Shown: positions 31,117-38,207 of the stretch, piece after piece | Numbering within the stretch: position 1 is the stretch's first letter | Layout of the letters: every line of letters starts with the position of its first letter | NCBI RefSeq assembly: GCF_900609055.1 | Contig: NZ_UXAW01000113.1 | Coordinates: 1-38,207 of the forward strand | Direction of reading: 5' to 3' | Origin: Pseudogemmobacter humi | GTDB taxonomy: Bacteria > Pseudomonadota > Alphaproteobacteria > Rhodobacterales > Rhodobacteraceae | DNA: 38,207 nucleotides | Notes under the pieces: generated by a model | What the model was told of the DNA's origin: nothing | Seen by the model: only the letters and a program-made list of their open reading frames with translations | Databases searched by the model: none | Translations under genes and position numbers: made by a program

Positions 31117-34100
31117 TCAGAACGAGGCCGGGCATTTGAACTCGGTCAGCGCGGCCAGCGCGAAGGGGTTCTTCACCGATCCCGACTGCATCCCGAAGAT
31201 CGCGATCCGCCCGCCCACCTTGAAGATCACCCGGGTGCGGTCGGCCACATTGGTGCGGCGGATCTCGGCCGCGTCCAGCAGGCGAAACAGCGCCCAGGGC
31301 CCGTCGCGGCTGATCGTGCTTTCGCCCCCCGCCAGCGGCGGCTCCATGGTGATCCGCCCCAGCCCCACCGCGCCGGGCCAGCCGATGGCCGAGGGCGTGG
31401 GCTGGCCTTCCCCTTGCGCGAAGGCCACGCGCTGGCCGTCCAGTTCCAGCACGATGGAATTGGCCTTGGGGTCCAAAGCCTCGGGCGTCATCTGGAACTG
31501 CACCTTCGGCACCGGACCGGCGGCGAAAAAGGCGTCGCGGATCTCGGCCGCGTGCTGCATCTGCAACAGAACCTGGGGCGAGATGCCCAGATCGGCGTCG
31601 TTCACCTTCTTGAAGGTCCAGGGCCGCGCGCGCTGATCGACATGTTCGGCCAGGTTGGCCTGGAAGAATTTGTCGATCAGCCCGCCCGGCGCGAAGAGCG
31701 TGGTGAAATCCTGGATCGAGATATCCGCCGCCGCGCGGCGCGAGAACGGATATTTGTTCTCGGTCGCCTGCTGGCACAGGGGCATCACCTCGGCCTGCCA
31801 TTTGGCGTTGATTCCGGCGCGGGTGCCGTCGGCGGTGATCCCCGAGGATCCAGAGACGACCTGGCTGACCCATCGCTGGATCGGCCCCGGCAGTTGCGAG
31901 GCGGCCTGGACAAGGCCCTGGATCGCCGGGCCCGCGGTCTCGGAACTGCCGACGCCTCCGGAAAACGCCAGCTTGTTCAGCTCCTGGTTCACCTCGGTAA
32001 GGCTCGCGATCAGCGTGTCCAGCGGCGAGGGCGCCCCTTCGGGGGCGGTGACCAGATCCTGGATCGCGGCGAACCTTTCTTCGACATAGGCGCCCGGGGG
32101 CACCGGCTCGCCGCCGGGGACGGCGGGCACCGAGAGCGCATCGAGGATGCGGCGGCTTTGCGACGGCAGCCGCCCGAGCGCCCCGGTGGAGAGGATCGAG
32201 GACGGGATCGCCGCGCTCACCCCCTCGGCCGCGGCCAGGGCATCGCCCACCGAAGCCGGGGCCGCCGCCACGGTCGAGGGATCGACCGTCAGCCGCGTCT
32301 CGTCGGCGATGGCGCCCAGCACATTGCGCAAGGGCGAGGCCGGGCCGGACAGCACATTCGTCACCTCGACCGCATGCGGCAGGGATTCCAGCGGGATGAT
32401 GTCGAGATCGGACAGCATCTGATCGTAGCGCCCGACGTAATCGTTGTAATACAGCGCCAGCACGTCGCGCGACAAAGCGGTCTGCGCGGCGTCGGACAGA
32501 TCCTGACTCGCGGTCGGCCCCAGCACGAAGGCATCGCGCTGGATCTGGGCGGAAACCCGCAGTGCCTCGGGCAGGAAGACCTCGTAGAAGCCCTTGCGGG
32601 TGTAGATCCCCTCGATCCCCTCGTTGAGCGGCCGCCCCGAGGAACGGGTGAAGGCGCGCGCGATGGCCGGGCCGCCGATGTCGGTCGGCCGCCAGGCCGG
32701 CAGGGCACGGGCGGCGTCGGTCTGGACAATGCCGTTATAGATGCGCTGCGCCTGCGGCATCCGGGTCAGGATATCCTGGACCTGCGATACCAGGTCTGCG
32801 TTCAGGTCGATCTTCTTCATCGGCCCGGCCAGCAGCGCGTCGAGATGCAGCGCCAGCACCTGGCGCAGATCCTCACGGCTGGCGCCGCCATAGAGGCGAT
32901 CCCAGTCGGCGGTGAAATATTCCTTCACCAGAGCCTCGTCCATCGGGCCGATCTGGCCCAGCATCAGATAGACCTTCAGCAAGTCGAACAACACCACGGG
33001 ATCGTTGATGCTGGACTGCATCTGATCCTCCAGCCGCACCAGCAGGCGGGGCAGGAAATGGCGGTTCAGCGCGTCGCGCCAGGCGAGTTTCGCCTCGTTC
33101 CCCAGCACGGCGGACTGATCGAGCCCCCAGGCCAGCACTCCGGCCTGCGCGACCGGCGCCCCGGCGCCCGGCACCACCCGCAGATGTTCCAGCGCCGGCA
33201 CCACCAGCGGCAGATCGCTGTCGGCGACCGGCCCCACCGGGATCGCGGCGGCCTCCAGCCGGTAGGCCCCGATCCGGTCGGCGACTTCCTGGCGCTGGCG
33301 GCCGGTCTCCTGCCAGAACTGGAACCAGGCAAGGCCGATGCCGCCCGCGATCAGCACCGTCGCCGCCACCGCGCCGTGGCGCATCCAGCGGTAACGCCGT
33401 TCCACCCGGTCGTCGGAGCTGACGAGACCGGCCTCGGGGAAGATCACCCCGTCGAACAGCCGGGTCAGGAAGAAGCTGCGCCCGGTGCCCCGCCCGGTGC
33501 CGATGGCCTGGCGGCCGATGCCGAAGCTGCGCGCCATGCCCATCATCAGCCGGTCGATGGGCGTGCCTTCCTGGGTGCCGGAGGCGAAATAGACCCCGCG
33601 CAGCATCTGGCGGTGCTCATAGCGGTTTTCCTGAAAGACCTCGGTCAGGAAGTCGCGGGCGATCTGGCGCATGCTGGCAAGCTGGCCCGGAAAGCCCGCG
33701 ATCAGGCTGCGGCGCGGCGGATCGCTTTCCGCCTGCATCCGCTCCAGCACCTGGGCGTTCAGCCGCGCGATCAGCAGGCCGAATTCCTCGTCGAACCCGG
33801 CGATGGCGGGGGCTGCCTGGCGGCCCTGCGGCAGGGGAAGGGTGAAGCCCCAGACCTGCTCGCGCCCCTCTTTCGGCAGACGGTCGAAGGTCTCGGTGAA
33901 GCCGGCGATCAGATCGGCCTTGGTGAACAGCACATAGACCGGGAAACGCACGCCCAGCTTCTCGCGCAATTCGTGCAGCCGGCGGCGAATCGCGGCGCCA
34001 TGGGCCTTTTGCGTCGCGGGATCCTGCATCAGCAGATCCGACAGCGAGATCGCCACAACGGCGCCGTTGATCGGCTGGCGCTTGCGGTATTTCTTCAGGA

Positions 34101-34716
34101 GGCCCAGGAAGCCGAGCCAGCCCGCATTATCGGCCGAGGCGTCGCTTTCCTGAGTGGTGTAGCGCCCGGCGGTATCGACCAGCACCGCATTGTCGGTGAA
34201 CCACCAGTCGCAGTTGCGCGTCCCCCCCACCCCGCCGATCGAGCCCGCGCCCATCTCTTCGGCCAGCGGAAAGCTGAGGCCGGAATTGACGATGGCGGTG
34301 GTCTTTCCGGCGCCGGGCGGGCCGATGATCACATACCACGGCAGTTGCGCCAGATGCCGCCGCCCGCCTTTGGCGCGGCGCAGCTTGCCAAGCGCTCCGC
34401 GCAGTTTCTCGCGCAGCTCCGTCATTTCGTCGCCGACGCCGATATCCCCCGCCGGGCCGGTGTCGGGGGTGGCGATGATCTCTTCGGCCAGCCTGTCGTC
34501 GCGCTTTTGCGCCCGGATCAGAAGGATCAGCACGACCAGAAGCGCGAGGATCCACAACACGCCCAGCCCGATCAGCCGCCCGGTCACGCCGTCAAACGGG
34601 CGCGCCTCGCCGAAGGCGAAGAACGGCCCGAGCAGCCAGAGCACTACTGATAACACCAGCGTGACGATCAGGGTGATCCCCACCCCCGAGCCGATGGCAC
34701 GCAGGATCTTGCGCAT
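31117..34716 (-). CDS. tssM: T6SS inner-membrane complex protein TssM (IcmF)
   Basis: A 1199-residue protein that spans the envelope and connects TssL to the outer-membrane lipoprotein TssJ. Two N-terminal spans (13-33 and 47-67) are followed by a cytoplasmic GTPase-like domain with an intact Walker A motif GPPGAGKT (132-139), and by DTAGRY. A third span lies near residue 425-450. The large C-terminal part is periplasmic and ends with the TssJ-binding beta domain (AIGWPGAVGLGRITMEPP and WALFRLLDAAEI). Start and stop are unambiguous; only three bases separate it from tssL. Confidence 0.95.
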   Translation of the reverse strand: MRKILRAIGSGVGITLIVTLVLSVVLWLLGPFFAFGEARPFDGVTGRLIGLGVLWILALLVVLILLIRAQKRDDRLAEEIIATPDTGPAGDIGVGDEMTELREKLRGALGKLRRAKGGRRHLAQLPWYVIIGPPGAGKTTAIVNSGLSFPLAEEMGAGSIGGVGGTRNCDWWFTDNAVLVDTAGRYTTQESDASADNAGWLGFLGLLKKYRKRQPINGAVVAISLSDLLMQDPATQKAHGAAIRRRLHELREKLGVRFPVYVLFTKADLIAGFTETFDRLPKEGREQVWGFTLPLPQGRQAAPAIAGFDEEFGLLIARLNAQVLERMQAESDPPRRSLIAGFPGQLASMRQIARDFLTEVFQENRYEHRQMLRGVYFASGTQEGTPIDRLMMGMARSFGIGRQAIGTGRGTGRSFFLTRLFDGVIFPEAGLVSSDDRVERRYRWMRHGAVAATVLIAGGIGLAWFQFWQETGRQRQEVADRIGAYRLEAAAIPVGPVADSDLPLVVPALEHLRVVPGAGAPVAQAGVLAWGLDQSAVLGNEAKLAWRDALNRHFLPRLLVRLEDQMQSSINDPVVLFDLLKVYLMLGQIGPMDEALVKEYFTADWDRLYGGASREDLRQVLALHLDALLAGPMKKIDLNADLVSQVQDILTRMPQAQRIYNGIVQTDAARALPAWRPTDIGGPAIARAFTRSSGRPLNEGIEGIYTRKGFYEVFLPEALRVSAQIQRDAFVLGPTASQDLSDAAQTALSRDVLALYYNDYVGRYDQMLSDLDIIPLESLPHAVEVTNVLSGPASPLRNVLGAIADETRLTVDPSTVAAAPASVGDALAAAEGVSAAIPSSILSTGALGRLPSQSRRILDALSVPAVPGGEPVPPGAYVEERFAAIQDLVTAPEGAPSPLDTLIASLTEVNQELNKLAFSGGVGSSETAGPAIQGLVQAASQLPGPIQRWVSQVVSGSSGITADGTRAGINAKWQAEVMPLCQQATENKYPFSRRAAADISIQDFTTLFAPGGLIDKFFQANLAEHVDQRARPWTFKKVNDADLGISPQVLLQMQHAAEIRDAFFAAGPVPKVQFQMTPEALDPKANSIVLELDGQRVAFAQGEGQPTPSAIGWPGAVGLGRITMEPPLAGGESTISRDGPWALFRLLDAAEIRRTNVADRTRVIFKVGGRIAIFGMQSGSVKNPFALAALTEFKCPASF

Positions 34717-34719
34717 GGG

Positions 34720-36186
34720 TTATTCCTCTCCTGCCGGGCTGTCCGCCGGTTCTGCGGGCGCCTCTTCCGCCGGATCGCCTGCCGGATCGCCTTCGGGCAC
34801 GCCGTCGCGGCGCAGGACGATCTCGATCCGCCGGTTCTTCGCCTTGTTCGCGGCGCTGTCGTTCGGCACCAGCGGCTCGCGGTCGGCGCGGCCCTCGGCG
34901 CTCAGCCGGTCGGCCTGTTTCACCGTTTCCGCCAGCAGCTTGCGCACGCTTTCCGCCCGCGCCAGCGACAGGTGCATGTTCGACGGGAAGCGCGAGGTTT
35001 TGATCGGATCGCTGTCGGAATGGCCCACCACCAGCACCGGGCCTTTGGTGTCGTTCACCGCCTCGGCCACCCGCGCAATCGCGGTCTCAAACCCCGATTT
35101 CAGCACATCCGAGCCCGAGCCGAACATCCCCGCCCCGGCCATCACCACCTTGATGCTGGTCGCATCCTGTTCGACCGTAACCAGCCCGTCGTCGATCTCG
35201 GCCTTCAGAAAGCCCTTGATCCGGTCGAGCTGCTGGCCGGTGTTCTCCACCTCCGGGGGCGGCGGCGGCACCGGCGGGGCGCGGCGGGCAAGCTCGGGCG
35301 GCGGGCCGGATTCCAGCGTGGACATCGCGCCCAGAAGCCGCCCGGTCTCGGACGACAAAGCCCAGGACAGGCCCATGAACCCGGCGCCCAGCAGGGCGAC
35401 CGTGGCGGCGACAGCGATCCAGAACGGCTTCCACAGCGACAGGGCGCGGAAGGGTTTCACCACCCCGGGCCAGTGCGGCGACAGATCCTGCCCGGGCTCG
35501 CCGCGCTGGCGGCGGATGATCTGCGCCAGCCCCTCGCGCACCTGGAGATGGCGGTCCGCCCCGCCCTGCTCGACCCTGAGCCGCCCCTCGAACCCCAGGC
35601 TGAGGCACATGTAGAGAAATTCCAGCAGGTCGATGTTGCGGGCCGGATCCTGCTCCAGCCGCGCCAGCAGATCGTAGAAACGATCACCCCCCACCACCTC
35701 GCGGTGGAAGGTCGACACAAGGCTCTGGGTGCTCCAGCCCGAGGTGCCGCCCCAGGGCGTGTTCAGCACCAGATCGTCGATGGTGGCGCAGATCGCATAG
35801 CGCGCGACCTTGATCGCCTGCGGATCGCAGCCCTTTTGCAGGGCATGGGTCTCGAAACTGCGCACCGCGCCCACGACCGAGCGGCGAAGCGCGTCGGGGT
35901 CGGGATGCTGGGCGCGGTTCCTGATCCGGCTGATCAGCGCGAAAAGCGTGCCCGCGCTCGCGACCAGCGGATTGACCCCGGTCAGGCTGTCTTCCAGCAC
36001 CGCATCCGCCGCGGGGGGCGGGGCCGCGAGGCTGCTGGCCGGAACTGCGGCGGGAGCGGGTTCGGCATAAGCCTGCGGCGCAGAGGCGGGCTGCGCCAGC
36101 CCCGCCCGCCGCCCGCCCGGATTGGGACGGATCACCGTTTTGTCGCTGTCGCCCGGTTCGGCGAAAGGATCGTCGTCGTCGATCAC
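34720..36186 (-). CDS. tssL: T6SS membrane complex protein TssL with OmpA-type C-terminus
   Basis: A 488-residue protein. The DotU/TssL cytoplasmic domain (about 75-245) carries NPLVASAGTLFALISRIR, ARYAICATIDDLVLNTPWG and DLLEFLYMCLSLGFEGRLR. A single span (about 255-277) leads to a Pro-rich stretch and a periplasmic OmpA peptidoglycan-binding domain (VLVVGHSDSDPIKTSRFPSN, LSLARAESVRKLL and NRRIEIVLRR). The GTG at 36186 was chosen because AGGAGG lies five bases upstream of it; a GTG at 36201 would give five more residues but has no such site. Confidence 0.95.
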   Translation of the reverse strand: MIDDDDPFAEPGDSDKTVIRPNPGGRRAGLAQPASAPQAYAEPAPAAVPASSLAAPPPAADAVLEDSLTGVNPLVASAGTLFALISRIRNRAQHPDPDALRRSVVGAVRSFETHALQKGCDPQAIKVARYAICATIDDLVLNTPWGGTSGWSTQSLVSTFHREVVGGDRFYDLLARLEQDPARNIDLLEFLYMCLSLGFEGRLRVEQGGADRHLQVREGLAQIIRRQRGEPGQDLSPHWPGVVKPFRALSLWKPFWIAVAATVALLGAGFMGLSWALSSETGRLLGAMSTLESGPPPELARRAPPVPPPPPEVENTGQQLDRIKGFLKAEIDDGLVTVEQDATSIKVVMAGAGMFGSGSDVLKSGFETAIARVAEAVNDTKGPVLVVGHSDSDPIKTSRFPSNMHLSLARAESVRKLLAETVKQADRLSAEGRADREPLVPNDSAANKAKNRRIEIVLRRDGVPEGDPAGDPAEEAPAEPADSPAGEE

Positions 36187-36201
36187 GCGCGCCTCCTGCA
36201 C

Positions 36202-37542
36202 TCAGCCCTGGCGGATCGCCCAGAGTTCCATCTTCAGCCCCGGATAATCGCCCGAGACATGCACCGCGATACCGCCCGAAGTGGTCATCCGCGCCCAGTG
36301 AGGGCTGTCCGGGGCGACCTCGAAATAGACCATATTGGCGTGATAGGGGATCTGCCGCGGCGCGACCGGCAAGGGCCGCAGCGCGATGCCGGGCAAAGCC
36401 GAATTGACCATCTGGCGGATTTCCTCGACCGGGCCGATCTTTGCCTGGCCCGCGAAATGGCGGCGGATGTTCTCGGCCGGAAGCTCCGCCGAGACCGCCA
36501 GCACGAAGCCCGAGGTTCCGATCAGCTTGCGGTCGGCGATCAGCCCGACCGAGATGCCGTATTTGCGCGGCTCCAGCGGGATCGAGACCGCGTTCTGCTC
36601 CAGCACCGCCGAGAGATAGCGCCGCAGGACCCGGATCACCGGGGCCCAGGTGGTGGCAAGGTCATGGTGCTGATAGGGCGGAAATTCCGGCGGGTGTTTC
36701 TCGGGCGCCATGAAGGTCGCCAGCTCCCCCGCCAGCGCGAGGCAGTCGCGGTAAAGCGCCGCCGGATGGATGTTCTCCATCGTCGAGATGTTGCGAAACA
36801 CCGGCAGGTTGCGGTTGATCGTCATCAGAAGCAGGAAATCCTGCAATTCCGCCGCGCCGCGCGCCGTGCCCGAGGCCGCCAGCCGCCCCGAAAGCGCCTG
36901 CATCCGGTGGCCGAGCAGCCCGTCGATCTCGCCCACCAGCCCCTCCAGCACCGGGGCCGCGCGCAGATCCAGCACCGAGGGGATGAAAGCGCGGTCGAGC
37001 ACCACCTCCTGGTCGGGGCGCACCTCGATGATCCGCGCGATCGGGATCGACAGCCGGTCGGCCAGATCGTCCACCGCCAGCGCCAGTTGCAGCCTGAGCC
37101 GTCCGACCGCCAGCCGCACGGGCTTGCGGCCCGCGCCCATCGTATCCGTCACCTCGATCTCGGCCGGGCGCAGCCGGGCGGCGGAAAGCTCCACCCCCGA
37201 CATGTCGACCTCGGCCGCGCCCTGGCGGCGGGCGGGCAGCGTCAGCAGCACCACGCAGTCCCTGATATGCGAGGGCACTTCCAGCGCGGGCGGATGGTCG
37301 TCGGATTCGGGCAGGCGAAAGGCGGTGCCGTCGTGCCACAGCCCCGCCGCCGCGCGCAGCGCGAACCGCCCGGTCCTGAGCGCGTCATTGTCGATATCGA
37401 GCGTGGACACCCCCCAGCCATAGGGCACCAGCGCGCGGGCAAGCCCCGCCCGCATCGCCTCGGCATGGCGGTCGGCCTGCTGGAAATGCTGCGGTTGCAG
37501 GAACATTCCCTCGGTCCACAGAACCTTGCTATCCCAGGCCAT
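36202..37542 (-). CDS. tssK: T6SS baseplate protein TssK
   Basis: A 446-residue baseplate component that links the wedge to the TssL/TssM membrane complex. The N-terminal WDSKVLWTEGMFLQPQHFQQADRH is the family signature. GWGVSTLDIDNDALRTGRFALR, PPYQHHDLATTWAPVI and the C-terminal block GIALRPLPVAPRQIPYHANMVYFEV also match. It ends 15 bases before the preferred tssL start, whose ribosome-binding site lies just after the tssK stop codon. Confidence 0.95.
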   Translation of the reverse strand: MAWDSKVLWTEGMFLQPQHFQQADRHAEAMRAGLARALVPYGWGVSTLDIDNDALRTGRFALRAAAGLWHDGTAFRLPESDDHPPALEVPSHIRDCVVLLTLPARRQGAAEVDMSGVELSAARLRPAEIEVTDTMGAGRKPVRLAVGRLRLQLALAVDDLADRLSIPIARIIEVRPDQEVVLDRAFIPSVLDLRAAPVLEGLVGEIDGLLGHRMQALSGRLAASGTARGAAELQDFLLLMTINRNLPVFRNISTMENIHPAALYRDCLALAGELATFMAPEKHPPEFPPYQHHDLATTWAPVIRVLRRYLSAVLEQNAVSIPLEPRKYGISVGLIADRKLIGTSGFVLAVSAELPAENIRRHFAGQAKIGPVEEIRQMVNSALPGIALRPLPVAPRQIPYHANMVYFEVAPDSPHWARMTTSGGIAVHVSGDYPGLKMELWAIRQG

Positions 37543-37578
37543 GCCTTCCCCGTCCTTCCTGATGGTGCCGGAGCGGCG

Positions 37579-38207
37579 TCATTTCAGCCGCTCCAGTTGT
37601 TCGCGATAGGCGCGGGCGAATTCGCGGGCGAAAAGCTCGTGGAATTCGTTCTCGGCCTGGTCGGCGATTTCGGCGTAAAGCGTTTCGTAGACTTCCCAGT
37701 AGCGGGCCTTTTTGCCCTTCAGCAGGCCGCTGAACCCGCCTTTCGTGTCGAGCCGGGTCTCTAGCCCCGCCGGGTCGAGCCGGGCGAGAAGATGTTTCAG
37801 CGCCGCCTCCATCCCGGTCAGCATCGCCACCTCATGCGCCTTGAGATCCTGAAGCGCCTGATCGGCGGCGGCATCGGGGGGAAGCCAGCCCGGGCCGCCG
37901 GGCCGCACCATGGCCTCGACCGCCTGTTCGGGGCTGACGCTGAATTTCAGCGGGTTGTTGCCGCCCGAGGCGATCACCGTCTGGCCGATGCGGAACTCCT
38001 GCTTGATCGAGGCGCGGGTCATCAGCACCTCGCGCAGGCCGGTGATCATGCTGCGCAGGGCACGGCCCAGCCGCTCCATCGTGGCGGGGGTCTCTTCCGG
38101 CGGGATCTGCACCTGCGACGCGCCAAGGCCGGTGAGAAAGGCCGCCAGAGCCTCGCCGCCGCCCGCGGGCGCGGCAGGCGGGGGCGCAGCAGGGGGGGGC
38201 GCAGCAG
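37579..38207 (-). CDS. tagH: T6SS FHA-domain protein TagH (C-terminal part, runs off the window)
   Basis: An open frame from the right edge to the stop at 37579, giving the last 209 residues of a larger protein. It begins within an Ala/Pro-rich linker (AAPPPAAPPPAAPAGGGEAL), followed by the C-terminal domain of T6SS FHA proteins: MERLGRALRSMITGLREVLMTRASIKQEFRI, NPLKFSVSPEQAVEAM and FHELFAREFARAYREQL. The N-terminal phosphothreonine-binding FHA domain lies outside. It is the likely substrate of PpkA and target of PppA. A GTG at 38112 inside the frame is not the true start, because the frame is open and homologous before it. Confidence 0.88.
   Translation of the reverse strand, partial: AAPPPAAPPPAAPAGGGEALAAFLTGLGASQVQIPPEETPATMERLGRALRSMITGLREVLMTRASIKQEFRIGQTVIASGGNNPLKFSVSPEQAVEAMVRPGGPGWLPPDAAADQALQDLKAHEVAMLTGMEAALKHLLARLDPAGLETRLDTKGGFSGLLKGKKARYWEVYETLYAEIADQAENEFHELFAREFARAYREQLERLK

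Noticed and set aside
31039-34650. Open frame of about 1200 codons opposite tssM
   Set aside because: Same cause; tssM is complete with motifs on the other strand and the antisense product has low-complexity composition.
38113-38207. GTG at 38112 as the real start of the last gene
   Set aside because: The frame remains open to the window edge and reads into an Ala/Pro linker typical of FHA proteins, so the gene continues beyond.

Overview
The window is GC-rich chromosomal DNA from an alphaproteobacterium, almost certainly Rhodobacteraceae (Rhodobacter/Rhodovulum-like). The grounds are MipZ, a MatB close to the Rhodopseudomonas enzyme, a divergent Lrp-type putR next to a putA without the DNA-binding ribbon-helix-helix, the order ffh, acetyltransferase, chorismate mutase, rpsP, rimM, trmD, rplS, rpmE on one strand, and the general codon use. 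Long open frames lie opposite most genes, as expected at this GC content, and were left out.

Layout. 1-3.1 kb: an ArsR-type regulator convergent with malonyl-CoA ligase (matB), then the division-site ATPase mipZ. 3.2-10.5 kb: a minus-strand translation and secretion block (ffh, GNAT, chorismate mutase, rpsP, an unlisted 59-aa membrane protein, rimM, a membrane protein, trmD, rplS, rpmE, a small secreted protein). 10.7-16.5 kb: a membrane alpha/beta hydrolase, LysR plus DMT exporter, an inositol-monophosphatase-family enzyme and a rhomboid protease. 16.6-21.4 kb: the proline catabolism pair putA/putR and a cupin-SnoaL fusion. 21.5-23.9 kb: a TTG-start GNAT and a secreted VWA protein. 23.9-26 kb: a gene-poor stretch with a 103-bp tandem duplication, a tRNA-Leu(UAA) gene split by a group I intron, and a decayed amino-acid-type ABC transporter binding-protein gene. 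26-38.2 kb: one end of a type VI secretion (T6SS) cluster, with an M15 peptidase, an OmpA-type protein, Ser/Thr kinase PpkA, phosphatase PppA, TagF, TssM, TssL, TssK and the C-terminal part of the FHA protein TagH, which runs off the right edge.

The T6SS genes form a coherent unit: TssK, TssL and TssM are the baseplate/membrane-complex parts, while PpkA, PppA, TagF and TagH make up the threonine-phosphorylation switch that controls firing. Three proteins here (the OmpA-like protein, the OmpA domain on TssL, and the M15 peptidase) touch peptidoglycan.

The most striking non-coding feature is the split tRNA-Leu(UAA) gene at 24549-24884. Its 249-nt insert lies between anticodon bases U34 and A35 and carries the conserved core blocks of a group IC3 intron. 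Also notable are a dispersed, mostly paired repeat family at five loci near gene ends, three back-to-back perfect hairpins at 10691-10760, and an rpmE terminator that doubles as signal-peptide code for the next gene.
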